A DNA stretch of 11,125 nt from JBLIDK01 sp047632595 (GTDB taxonomy: Bacteria; Bacteroidota; Bacteroidia; Sphingobacteriales; Sphingobacteriaceae), in the NCBI GenBank assembly GCA_047632595.1, contig JBLIDK010000062.1:1-11125 (forward strand), written 5' to 3'. The notes beneath the pieces were generated by a model that was given only the letters and a program-made list of their open reading frames with translations, did no database searches and was not told the origin of the DNA. How positions within the stretch are numbered: the stretch's first letter is position 1; every line of letters begins with the position of its first letter. A program made the position numbers and the translations under genes. Positions 1 to 6,618 of this stretch are shown piece by piece.

Positions 1-470
1 CTACCTTCAATACAGGTTACTAATTGTAAAGAGCCATTGATATAATGCCATTGTTTGGAGCTGATTTGATTTGAAAACAACGTTTCGAGGCTTTGAAATT
101 CAGGAGTTTCTGTAATGGACACAGTTGTAGTGATTTTGTCTGTAATTGCACTGCTCAAAATGCTAGTAACTTTACCATTAAGACTTGTATTAAGCTTTAT
201 TTGAGTATTTAATATTGGAATTTGATTAATTGTTTGAACAAAGGTGTAATGCTTTGAGTATGGAGAATTTACAACATGAGTTAGTTCCAGTTGAATTGAA
301 CCAACTTCACTTAAAAGATTAGATATTACAAAAGATTTGGCTTCTTGGGCATTCTTAACCGTAATATCTTCATGTAATTTCATGAACTTAGCATTAAGTT
401 CCTGTGCTACAATAATAAATTGGAGCAATGTGGAAATTAAAAATATTGAAAGTAAATAGATCTTCTTCAT
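1..470 (-). CDS. Secreted protein with FTP/PepSY-like propeptide region, partial (C-terminus outside window)
   Basis: An open frame runs leftward from the ATG at 470 to the window edge, 156 codons without a stop, so only the N-terminus is present. Residues 1 to about 22 (MKKIYLLSIFLISTLLQFII) form a typical signal peptide, with likely cleavage between Ala and Gln in VAQ, so the product is exported. Residues around 70-100 read HYTFVQTINQIPILNTQIKL followed by NTSLNGKVTSI. This resembles the FTP/PepSY propeptide pattern (H-Y-x-F-Q, G/N-I-P-I/V, a run of strand, then N-G-K-V) found ahead of metalloprotease domains and in some Bacteroidota surface proteins. That link is by eye only, and no catalytic domain is visible. 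The start lies 3 nt after the yigZ-family stop, which suggests translational coupling and membership of the ribD cluster. The codon pattern looks fully coding. The full function cannot be told from this part. Confidence 0.75.
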   Translation of the reverse strand, partial: MKKIYLLSIFLISTLLQFIIVAQELNAKFMKLHEDITVKNAQEAKSFVISNLLSEVGSIQLELTHVVNSPYSKHYTFVQTINQIPILNTQIKLNTSLNGKVTSILSSAITDKITTTVSITETPEFQSLETLFSNQISSKQWHYINGSLQLVTCIEG

Positions 471-473
471 CGA

Positions 474-1085
474 TTAATGTAAATAAACAATCTTGGTCTT
501 TGGTATTTCACTAAAAAGGGAATACACCTTATTGGCATCATTTTTTCTAACGGAAATATCTAAGGTACAGGTGTCAACAAAGTTTTGATTCTTCATTTCA
601 AGCTTTTCTCTGTTAATAATAGCCATAATCGTGCCCATATCATCGTAATCAAAACGAATTTGGTAGTCTTCCATTATAACCCTTTGAACCATTTTTGCAT
701 TAAAAGTTGCATTCTGACAAGCAGATTTATAAGCGTTGATTAATCCAGGGATTCCCAAATTGGTTCCACCGTAGTACCTAACAACAACAACAAACATATC
801 GGTTAGGTTTTCAGATAGAATTTGATTTAAAATAGGCCTGCCTGCAGTATTCGAGGGCTCTCCATCGTCGTTTACTCTAAAAGCAGTTGAATCCATACCT
901 AGTTTATACGCATAACAATGGTGCGTAGCCTTTGGATGTAGTGTCTTAATTTCAGCTAAGTGTTTTAATGCTTCTTTATCGGTTTGAACAGGAAAAGCAT
1001 AGGAGATAAATTTACTTCCACGGTCTTTGAAAAAGCCTTCGCTTTTTGATTCGATTGTTATGTAAGTATCTTCAAATAGTGACAA
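474..1085 (-). CDS. yigZ: YigZ/IMPACT family protein (UPF0029 plus DUF1949)
   Basis: The product is 203 residues, close to the usual length of about 205 for bacterial YigZ. The N-terminal IMPACT (UPF0029) domain spans roughly residues 15-125 and carries the family signatures ATHHCYAYKLG (53-63), NDDGEPSNTAGRPIL (72-86) and VVVVRYYGGTNLGIPGL (99-115). The C-terminal part, about 135-200, fits the ferredoxin-like DUF1949 fold. The eukaryotic relative IMPACT binds GCN1; the bacterial role is not settled, though a link to ribosomes or translation is often proposed. The only start consistent with the family alignment is a TTG at 1085, because a TAG lies in frame two codons upstream and no early ATG exists. 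The gene sits 38 nt downstream of the EamA gene and 3 nt before the secreted-protein gene. A weak -7-like box (TATATTTA, 1103-1110) lies in the gap, so a private promoter is possible. Confidence 0.9.
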   Translation of the reverse strand: MSLFEDTYITIESKSEGFFKDRGSKFISYAFPVQTDKEALKHLAEIKTLHPKATHHCYAYKLGMDSTAFRVNDDGEPSNTAGRPILNQILSENLTDMFVVVVRYYGGTNLGIPGLINAYKSACQNATFNAKMVQRVIMEDYQIRFDYDDMGTIMAIINREKLEMKNQNFVDTCTLDISVRKNDANKVYSLFSEIPKTKIVYLH

Positions 1086-1123
1086 ATTCTATTTCTTTAA
1101 TGTAAATATAAGGTGTTTTAAAC

Positions 1124-1990
1124 TTATTTGTTGGATAAGTAAATCAAGATAATGGCCAATATACCAGTTAAAAGACCTATAATCTTATAATTATTAAGCT
1201 TTTCTTTAAATACAAGCACCGCTACAAATACCGATAAGAGAATAATTCCAATATTGTTTATTGGGAAGAATGAAGAGCTATCTAAGCCAGACTCTGAAAT
1301 TGCTCTTAGCAAGAAATGTAAGGAAGTATAGTTGATTATCCCTAAAACTATTCCTCCAACTAAGTCTCTTCTTTTCCAAGTGGAAAAGGCTAATTCATTA
1401 CGGATTTTCAGAAATAAAATGCCAATTATACCTGCAGGAAGAAAAATAAACACAAAGAATAAAGGCATTTGATTTGGTGCAATAAATTGATATTCGGCTA
1501 TTTTTAAAAGGGTGTCAATACAACCGCTTCCAAGAAAAATCCCAGAGAGTATAAGGACTGATTTTTTAGAAGGTATTTTTAAAAGGTCCTTTTTCTTGCT
1601 GCTTAGATAAATTGATAAAACGGCAATTAAGAGTCCGATAATTTTAAGAATACTAAGGTCATCATTGAAGTAAAATATCCCAAATAATACAGGAATTACT
1701 ACTGACATTTTTTGAGATAGGGTGGTGGATGCTATTCCGATTTCTCGCACTCCGTAGCCAATTAAATTTAAAACACACACAAAAAGCAAAGCTAAAACAA
1801 GGGCAATTACCAGCCAAGCTTCAGTAAAATAGCTTAAGGTTAAAGGTTCTGAAGATACTATAAGTCCAATACTACCAGCAACAAAGTAGTTGATGGTGAT
1901 GGCCTTCATTTTATTAATATTTCGAAGGTCAAAAACCTTAAAAGATAAAACCAATAATACATTGAAAACAATGCTAATAAGAATGAGCAT
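1124..1990 (-). CDS. EamA/DMT-superfamily permease, about 10 membrane segments
   Basis: The 288-residue protein is almost entirely hydrophobic, with about ten membrane-spanning stretches in two halves of five, the usual size and layout of the drug/metabolite transporter superfamily (EamA repeats). The first repeat ends near residue 130 with the typical IIGLLIAVLSIYLSSKKK pattern. The second ends at the C-terminus with a matching YKIIGLLTGILAIILIYLSN, preceded by the common Phe-Lys-Glu-Lys before the last helix. The substrate cannot be read from the sequence. Its ATG overlaps the ribD stop in a TGATG (1988-1992), so the two are very probably co-translated. Some DMT-family proteins are flavin transporters (RibN in rhizobia), so a flavin or precursor substrate is a possible inference from context only. 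Drug, amino-acid or nucleoside efflux are equally open. Confidence 0.88.
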   Translation of the reverse strand: MLILISIVFNVLLVLSFKVFDLRNINKMKAITINYFVAGSIGLIVSSEPLTLSYFTEAWLVIALVLALLFVCVLNLIGYGVREIGIASTTLSQKMSVVIPVLFGIFYFNDDLSILKIIGLLIAVLSIYLSSKKKDLLKIPSKKSVLILSGIFLGSGCIDTLLKIAEYQFIAPNQMPLFFVFIFLPAGIIGILFLKIRNELAFSTWKRRDLVGGIVLGIINYTSLHFLLRAISESGLDSSSFFPINNIGIILLSVFVAVLVFKEKLNNYKIIGLLTGILAIILIYLSNK

Positions 1991-3054
1991 CAGATAGTTG
2001 GGTTGTTTCTAAAGTACAATAAGCTGTCTACACCTGATTTAGTTGTTTGAGCTGGTCTCACCGAAAGAACTGGAGCAGGTACGCCAGAATCGAGAGGGGT
2101 AATGGTTTTAAAAACACGAGCCTCATCCCATAATCCCAGTCGGATAAATTGAGAAAGCAAAATTGCACCGCCTTCAACAATTACGGATTGAATTTCACGC
2201 AAGTAAAGCTGATACAGAACATGCTGCAATAGATACTTATCAAAGTCGGTCTTTACCATTTGAATATTGTCTGTAATGGAATCTTTCAACTCATTAAAAA
2301 TAATAGTTTTTGCTTCGTTACTATACAAGTTTGAATTGCTTGGAATTTCAAGATTTCGATCTAAAACAAGGCGCAATGGATTCTTACCATCAATTTCACG
2401 AACTGTTAATTTAGGGTTGTCTATTTTTGCTGTGTTGGTTCCAATTAGAATTGCTTGTTCTTCTGACCTCCATTGATGAAGAAGTTGGGAGCTTTCTTTG
2501 CAGCTTAATTGCTTTCGTTCATTATTAGGCGCTATGAATCCCTCTTTAGATTCTGCCCATTTCAATATTATATAAGGTCGTTGTTTGTTGTGATAGGTAA
2601 AAAAACGCTTGTTAAGTTCAGAACAGAGGTCTGCGATATAGCCATCGGCCATTTCCACTTCAATTCCACTTTCTTGTAGCTTTTTTATTCCACGACCATT
2701 TACTTTATCAAAAGGGTCGATTGAGCCTATTTTTACTTTTTTAAACTTCTTTTCAACCAATAAATCGGCGCATGGGGGCGTTTTTCCTTGATGGGAACAA
2801 GGCTCAAGGCTAACAAAAATAGTGCTCTTGCTTAGCATTTCATCCGACTTATCGCCGTAGAGCTGATTAACTTGTTCAATTGCATTTACTTCGGCATGGG
2901 CTTCTCCATATTTACGATGATACCCTTCACCAATAATTCTGCCATCAAGCATAATAATTGCACCAACAACAGGGTTTGGGTATGTTTTACCAATTCCTAG
3001 TGATGCTAATTGCACACATCGATGAAATATATTTTCGTCACTGAGTTGAGACAT
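1990..3054 (-). CDS. ribD: Bifunctional riboflavin biosynthesis deaminase/reductase RibD
   Basis: RibD carries out two successive steps of riboflavin synthesis in the cytoplasm: deamination of the pyrimidine product of GTP cyclohydrolase II, then NADPH-dependent reduction of its ribosyl side chain. Numbered from the ATG at 3054, the N-terminal deaminase domain shows YPNPVVGA, the zinc-site HAE at 53-55 and SLEPCSHQGKTPPCADLL with Cys86 and Cys95, nine residues apart as in E. coli RibD. The reductase domain begins near residue 158 (RPYIILKWAESKEGFIA) and contains ILIGTNTAKIDNPKLTVR and VIVEGGAILLSQF. The length of 354 residues is normal. An in-frame ATG at 3114 would add 20 residues that do not fit the family. 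It also lies upstream of the -7 box TATCTTTG (3091-3098), so it should not be in the transcript, and I therefore choose 3054. The stop overlaps the start of the EamA gene by one base. Confidence 0.95.
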   Translation of the reverse strand: MSQLSDENIFHRCVQLASLGIGKTYPNPVVGAIIMLDGRIIGEGYHRKYGEAHAEVNAIEQVNQLYGDKSDEMLSKSTIFVSLEPCSHQGKTPPCADLLVEKKFKKVKIGSIDPFDKVNGRGIKKLQESGIEVEMADGYIADLCSELNKRFFTYHNKQRPYIILKWAESKEGFIAPNNERKQLSCKESSQLLHQWRSEEQAILIGTNTAKIDNPKLTVREIDGKNPLRLVLDRNLEIPSNSNLYSNEAKTIIFNELKDSITDNIQMVKTDFDKYLLQHVLYQLYLREIQSVIVEGGAILLSQFIRLGLWDEARVFKTITPLDSGVPAPVLSVRPAQTTKSGVDSLLYFRNNPTI

Positions 3055-3062
3055 AATTGATG

Positions 3063-3070
3063 TACTTTTG
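3063..3070 (+). promoter_or_regulatory. Possible -7 box of prmC
   Basis: TACTTTTG matches the Bacteroidota -7 consensus TAnnTTTG and points rightward, 75 nt before the prmC ATG. The nearest upstream TTG (3046-3048) is only 14 nt away, shorter than the usual spacing of about 17-23, so the -33 part is weak. It lies within 100 nt of the leftward ribD box, consistent with a divergent control region. Confidence 0.35.
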
Positions 3071-3090
3071 GGGGCAAGAGAACAATTTAA

Positions 3091-3098
3091 CAAAGATA
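3091..3098 (-). promoter_or_regulatory. Likely -7 box of ribD cluster
   Basis: Read leftward, the bases are TATCTTTG, an exact TAnnTTTG match. They lie 36 nt before the chosen ribD ATG at 3054, which gives a leader of about 30 nt. No clear TTTG is seen at the -33 position. Its position inside the longer version of the ribD frame argues against the ATG at 3114. Confidence 0.5.
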
Positions 3099-3145
3099 GG
3101 ATTTGAAGTCTCATAGATTGTTAAAAGTGTGTATTAAATCAATAA

Positions 3146-4021
3146 ATGGAGTGGAAATCAGAGTACATTAAAGCTTTAGTGCCAATTTACGGAGAACGAG
3201 AAGCAGAAAGCATAACGAATTTAGTTTTTGAAGCCATTGTGCGTTCCAATGCAATTCATCCTGAGAAATCACCTCAATTTGATGATGCAATGGCAGCTTC
3301 TTTGGGTGAGGCATTGGGGAGACTGTCGAAAAATGAACCTGTTCAGTATGTGTTGGGCAAGGCTTATTTTTACGACTATGAATTTTTAGTTGATAAAAGA
3401 GTGCTAATTCCACGTTCAGAGACGGAAGAATTGGTTGATTGGATAATAAAATCTCACCAACATCATATTGGAATGAAGATTTTAGATATAGGTACTGGTT
3501 CAGGTTGTATTCCTATTGTTTTGGACCATAAGCTTTATAAACCTCGAACTTATACAATTGATGTAAGTCAGGATGCCTTAGATTTAGCTGAAATCAATGC
3601 ATTGAGACTCGCTTCTGATGTGAATTTCTTTCAAGTTGATATATTGAAAGAAAGATCATTTACACCTAATCCAGAATTGGAGTTCAATATAATTGTCAGC
3701 AATCCGCCCTACGTTTTGGAGTCGGAAAAGAAGGAAATGGCAAAAAATGTTTTAGATTATGAGCCTTTCACAGCACTTTTTGTAGAAGATTCAAACCCCT
3801 TGGTGTTTTATAAGGTTATTGCAGAATTGGCATCAAAACAACTTGTTCATAATGGCTTTTTGTATTTCGAAACCAACGAATCAAATGCGGATGAAGTTGC
3901 TGCATTTATGAAGAGTTTAGGTTTCATTAATATTGAGATTAAGAAGGACCTTAATAATAAAGATCGTTTTGTAAGAGGGCAGAGAATTGTAGTTAGCTCC
4001 TCGGATGAAACTCCCGAATAA
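3146..4021 (+). CDS. prmC: Peptide chain release factor N5-glutamine methyltransferase PrmC
   Basis: PrmC (HemK) methylates the glutamine of the GGQ motif in release factors RF1/RF2 using S-adenosylmethionine, which is needed for efficient termination. The 291 residues match the usual size. The N-terminal helical domain (about 1-85) ends in the family pattern PVQYVLGKAYFYDYEF. It is followed by VLIPRSETEELVDW (86-99), the SAM-binding loop ILDIGTGSGCIPIVL (112-126), and the hallmark NPPYV (186-190), whose Asn-Pro-Pro-Tyr binds the substrate glutamine. The ATG at 3146 gives the expected N-terminus. The gene is divergent from ribD, 91 nt away. Its last 29 nt overlap the 3' end of xerD on the other strand. 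The short tail after the family core (SSSDETPE) is acidic and encoded in this overlap. Confidence 0.95.
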   Translation: MEWKSEYIKALVPIYGEREAESITNLVFEAIVRSNAIHPEKSPQFDDAMAASLGEALGRLSKNEPVQYVLGKAYFYDYEFLVDKRVLIPRSETEELVDWIIKSHQHHIGMKILDIGTGSGCIPIVLDHKLYKPRTYTIDVSQDALDLAEINALRLASDVNFFQVDILKERSFTPNPELEFNIIVSNPPYVLESEKKEMAKNVLDYEPFTALFVEDSNPLVFYKVIAELASKQLVHNGFLYFETNESNADEVAAFMKSLGFINIEIKKDLNNKDRFVRGQRIVVSSSDETPE

Positions 4022-4889
4022 CCGATTTGAGGTAATTTTGGTCTAGGTGAGTGTAAATTTCTGTAGTGGTAATGCTTTCATGACCCAGCATTTCTTGAAC
4101 TGCTCGTAAATCGGCACCACCTTCAACTAAGTGAGTGGCAAATGAATGCCGGAAGGTGTGTGGACTAATGTTTTTGCGAATACCAGCTTTGGCACCCAGG
4201 ATTTTCACCAGGTTAAAAACACTAATTCTGCTTAATTGAGCACCTCTAACATTTAAAAATAGGGTGTCTTCAGACCCTCTTTTAATTTTTTGATGTACTC
4301 TAATTTTTTCTCGGTATAATTTGATGTGTTTTGTAGCTGTTCCACCAATAGGAACTAAACGTTCTTTACTTCCTTTCCCAACTACTTTTATAAATTCTAC
4401 ATCTAAGTGTAAATCGCTAATTTTTAAGGTGCATAGTTCCGAAACCCTAAGTCCACAGCCATAAAGAGTTTCTAATATAGCTCTATCACGTTGCCCAAAA
4501 GCTTTGCTATGATCAATTTGGGCAATAATTAAGTCAATGTCTTCCAGGCTTAATACCTCGGGTAGTTTCTGCGGAATTTTAGGTGTTTCAATTAGTTCAC
4601 AAGGGTCTGTTGAGATGATTTCTTCTAAAACCAGATAGCTAAAGAAGGATTTAAGACCTGAGATAATACGCGCTTGTGAACGAGCAGAAATACCAATACT
4701 GCTCAACGATTGTAAGAATAATTGAATATCGTTCTGAGCAACAGATTTAATAGGAGTGGAGGACTCAATATTTAAGAAGTTCTCAAGCTTAGAGACATCA
4801 TTAAAATAGGCTTCAATGGTGCTTTTAGAAAGTGATTTTTCAAGTTTTAAATAAGAAGTAAATCCTTTTATGTAGATGCTCCAATTCAT
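3993..4889 (-). CDS. xerD: Tyrosine recombinase XerD (XerC/XerD family)
   Basis: This is a site-specific recombinase that resolves chromosome dimers at dif, normally with a partner Xer protein and FtsK. Of 298 residues from the ATG at 4889, roughly the first 85 form the SAM-like core-binding domain (YLKLEKSLSKSTIEAY). The rest is the catalytic domain, with Arg148 in GCGLRVSEL, Lys172 in the VVGKGSKER hairpin, His244 and Arg247 in HTFRHSFATHLVEGGADLR, His270 in LGHESITTTEIYTH and the nucleophile Tyr279. All catalytic residues are present. Length and lack of any integrase-type neighbour support the housekeeping Xer role rather than a mobile element. A frame extension to a TTG at 4898 is unlikely because it would overlap the -7 box (4896-4903). 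The predicted mRNA is close to leaderless. The gene converges on prmC with a 29-nt overlap and is divergent from aroQ. Confidence 0.93.
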   Translation of the reverse strand: MNWSIYIKGFTSYLKLEKSLSKSTIEAYFNDVSKLENFLNIESSTPIKSVAQNDIQLFLQSLSSIGISARSQARIISGLKSFFSYLVLEEIISTDPCELIETPKIPQKLPEVLSLEDIDLIIAQIDHSKAFGQRDRAILETLYGCGLRVSELCTLKISDLHLDVEFIKVVGKGSKERLVPIGGTATKHIKLYREKIRVHQKIKRGSEDTLFLNVRGAQLSRISVFNLVKILGAKAGIRKNISPHTFRHSFATHLVEGGADLRAVQEMLGHESITTTEIYTHLDQNYLKSVIREFHPRS

Positions 4890-4895
4890 TAAGAT

Positions 4896-4903
4896 CAAAA
4901 GTA
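4896..4903 (-). promoter_or_regulatory. Likely -7 box of xerD
   Basis: Read leftward, TACTTTTG matches TAnnTTTG exactly. It ends only 6 nt before the ATG at 4889, so transcription would begin at or next to the start codon. A TTTG occurs further upstream (4933-4936), but the 29-nt spacer is too long for a normal -33 element. Confidence 0.45.
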
Positions 4904-5062
4904 TAGTTATTGTTTTTTCGCTTCTAGAGTTGCAAAATTATCAATTATAAGTGACATGTGTATCTTTTGAATCAAATCGCAAAAGAAATGCAGATATGCT
5001 TGGAGTATATTAAGGGAATAGCAGTGAATCTATTTATATTGCGTTCGAAATAATATTTTAGC

Positions 5063-5488
5063 ATGAAAATAAAAATCATTAACGGCCCCAACTTAAATTT
5101 ACTAGGAACTCGAGAACCTGAAGTTTATGGTTCTACTTCTTTTGTAGATTATTTTAAACAGCTAAAGGCAGCTTTTCCTAAAATTGAATTTGACTATTTT
5201 CAGTCGAATGTAGAAGGGGAGTTGATTAATGCGTTGCATGAAGCAAATACAAAAGGCCAACATGTTGTACTTAACGGAGCTGGATTCACCCACACCTCTA
5301 TTGCTTTAGCCGATGCTGTTGCAGCCATTCAAGTTACTGTTGTGGAAGTTCACATATCAAACATCTACGCTCGAGAGGAAATTCGCCACACCTCACTAAC
5401 AGGTAAAAACTGCCTAGGAGTAATTACGGGCTTTGGATTAAATGGCTATAATTTGGCCATTGAGGCACTTTTGGCACAAAACTCTTAA
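5063..5488 (+). CDS. aroQ: Type II 3-dehydroquinate dehydratase AroQ
   Basis: AroQ converts 3-dehydroquinate to 3-dehydroshikimate in the shikimate pathway, as a dodecameric cytosolic enzyme in this family. The 141-residue length is typical. The motifs are in order: NGPNLNLLGTREPEVYG (7-23) with Arg17 and the active-site Tyr22 on the flexible lid, Asn71 and His77 in NGAGFTHTSIALADA, His97 in VEVHISN, and Arg108 in REEIRHTS. The usual Asn-Pro/Ala-Gly-Ala/Gly-Tyr is Asn-Gly-Ala-Gly-Phe here, a conservative change. The ATG at 5063 begins directly with the first beta strand, so the start is well supported. The 173-nt region back to the xerD start holds no exact TAnnTTTG on this strand. The best near-match is TATGCTTG at 4995-5002. 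Downstream lies the hairpin at 5526-5550. Confidence 0.95.
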   Translation: MKIKIINGPNLNLLGTREPEVYGSTSFVDYFKQLKAAFPKIEFDYFQSNVEGELINALHEANTKGQHVVLNGAGFTHTSIALADAVAAIQVTVVEVHISNIYAREEIRHTSLTGKNCLGVITGFGLNGYNLAIEALLAQNS

Positions 5489-5519
5489 TGTTAACATAAA
5501 TTTTTAAAAGAAGAGGTAT

Positions 5520-5550
5520 AAAAAAAGCCTTCAGACTAAGTCTGAAGGCT
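5520..5550 (-). terminator. Intrinsic terminator of mdh, shared with aroQ 3' end
   Basis: A perfect 11-bp stem, AGCCTTCAGAC with GTCTGAAGGCT, encloses a 3-nt loop (5526-5550). Read leftward it is followed by a run of seven T (5526-5520), the classic form for a terminator of mdh, whose stop lies 24 nt upstream. Read rightward (aroQ), the tail is CAAAATTAAAA, so U-tract termination would be poor and the hairpin may act there mainly as a 3'-end stabiliser. Confidence 0.9.
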
Positions 5551-5574
5551 CAAAATTAAAAGTGTAATCTAAAA

Positions 5575-6510
5575 TTATACTAATTCCATTTTATCTAATA
5601 CACTCATTACATCTTTAACAGCTTCGCCACTCTCAACTAAAAGAGCTTTCTCTTCACTGTTCAATTTCAATTCAATAATTTCTTCGATACCATTCTTTCC
5701 AAGTTTAACTGGAACACCTAAGAAAATATCTTTCATTCCGTACTCACCATTAAGTTTAGCACATACTGGGAAAATGCGTTTCTGGTCTCTAACAATAGCT
5801 TCAACCATTTGAGCTGCTGCAGCACCTGGAGCGTACCAAGCTGAAGTACCCATAAGGTTTACAAGCTCACCACCACCAACTTTAGTTCGTTGTACAATAG
5901 CACTTAGTTTTTCTTCAGAAATCAATTCTGTTACTGGAATACCAGCAACAGTTGTATATCTTGGTAATGGAACCATAGTATCACCATGTCCACCCATTAA
6001 TACTGCTTGAATATCTTTTGGATTGCAATCTAATTCAGTTGCTAAAAAAGCTCTGTAACGTGCAGTATCTAAAATACCAGCCATTCCAAATACTTTGCTT
6101 GAATCAATTTTTGCAGTTAAATAAGCGCAGTAGGTCATTACATCTAAAGGATTAGATACAATGATAATAATAGCATTCGGACTGTGCTTAATAACGTTTT
6201 CAGTTACCGTTCTAACAATACCTGCGTTTGTTGAAATTAAGTCATCTCTGCTCATTCCTGGCTTACGAGGAAGACCAGAAGTAATAACTACAACTTCAGA
6301 ACCTGCAGTTTTAGTATAATCGTTTGTAGAACCAGTAACTCTACTGTCATACATGTTAATAGGAGCAGTTTGCCACATATCTAAGGCCTTACCTTCGGCT
6401 AATCCTTCTTTGATATCTAATAATACTACTTCGTTTGCTAATTCTTTGTGAGCAATAACATTTGCACAGGTTGCTCCAACGTTTCCTGCACCTACAACGG
6501 TAATTTTCAT
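5575..6510 (-). CDS. mdh: Malate dehydrogenase, LDH-like type
   Basis: The product interconverts malate and oxaloacetate with NAD in the TCA cycle. At 311 residues it has the usual size of the LDH-like (type III) bacterial Mdh. The Rossmann motif GAGNVG is at residues 7-12, and Asp32 at the end of the second strand points to NAD rather than NADP. The mobile loop GLPRKPGMSRDD (79-90) carries Arg82 and Arg88. Arg82, at the position where lactate dehydrogenases have Gln, specifies a dicarboxylic substrate. Asn120 follows in VSNPLDV, Asp148 and Arg151 in ILDTARYR, and the catalytic His175 in GGHGDTMVP. The ATG at 6510 starts directly with the first strand. It has its own promoter box (6548-6555) and a strong terminator, so it is probably a separate unit from the rsmG operon upstream, though no terminator is seen between rsmG and mdh and read-through is likely. 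Confidence 0.97.
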   Translation of the reverse strand: MKITVVGAGNVGATCANVIAHKELANEVVLLDIKEGLAEGKALDMWQTAPINMYDSRVTGSTNDYTKTAGSEVVVITSGLPRKPGMSRDDLISTNAGIVRTVTENVIKHSPNAIIIIVSNPLDVMTYCAYLTAKIDSSKVFGMAGILDTARYRAFLATELDCNPKDIQAVLMGGHGDTMVPLPRYTTVAGIPVTELISEEKLSAIVQRTKVGGGELVNLMGTSAWYAPGAAAAQMVEAIVRDQKRIFPVCAKLNGEYGMKDIFLGVPVKLGKNGIEEIIELKLNSEEKALLVESGEAVKDVMSVLDKMELV

Positions 6511-6547
6511 AAATTCTTTACTTTTATTAATTTGAAATTTGAGTGTG

Positions 6548-6555
6548 CAAATATA
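6548..6555 (-). promoter_or_regulatory. Likely -7 box of mdh
   Basis: Read leftward the bases are TATATTTG followed by CAC, an exact TAnnTTTG match. It lies 37 nt before the mdh ATG and predicts a leader of about 30 nt. No TTTG is present at -33; that region instead holds the GC-rich palindrome at 6577-6587. Confidence 0.6.
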
Positions 6556-6576
6556 CGAGAAAGTCGCGTGGAATAA

Positions 6577-6587
6577 TAGCGCTAGCG
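6577..6587. promoter_or_regulatory. Nested GC-rich palindromes at the -33 position of the mdh promoter
   Basis: TAGCGCTA (6577-6584) and CGCTAGCG (6580-6587) are two overlapping perfect 8-bp palindromes in an otherwise AT-rich gap. They start 22 nt upstream of the mdh -7 box, where RNA polymerase would contact the -33 element. An operator or activator site is one reading; chance is another. Confidence 0.25.
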
Positions 6588-6618
6588 TAGGTGAAAGAGA
6601 AAAAATACAATAACTGCC

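Noticed and set aside
2267..2476. 69-codon open frame on the plus strand inside ribD
   Set aside because: It is antisense to a clearly recognised ribD reductase domain and its product has no recognisable features. The same holds for the antisense or shifted frames at 3168-3413, 7469-7768, 8110-8295, 8384-8641, 8967-9158, 9345-9545, 10365-10592 and 10409-10612.
3993..4889. Tyrosine recombinase as a sign of an integrated mobile element
   Set aside because: The sequence and length are those of housekeeping XerD, the neighbours are core genes, and no attachment-site repeats or tRNA are visible.
4890..4898. TTG start for xerD at 4898
   Set aside because: It falls on the predicted -7 box, and an ATG three codons later matches the family N-terminus.
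5054..5061. TATTTTAG just before the aroQ ATG as a -7 box
   Set aside because: It has one mismatch and ends 1 nt before the ATG, so transcription would begin inside the gene.
4899..5062. Promoter or small RNA gene between xerD and aroQ
   Set aside because: On the plus strand only one-mismatch -7 boxes are found (for example TATGCTTG at 4995-5002) and no convincing stem-loop. The aroQ promoter must exist, but I cannot place it.
6511..6618. Terminator between rsmG and mdh
   Set aside because: The leftward strand has a T-rich tract (near 6596-6607) but no stem before it, and the palindrome at 6577-6587 has no following T run.
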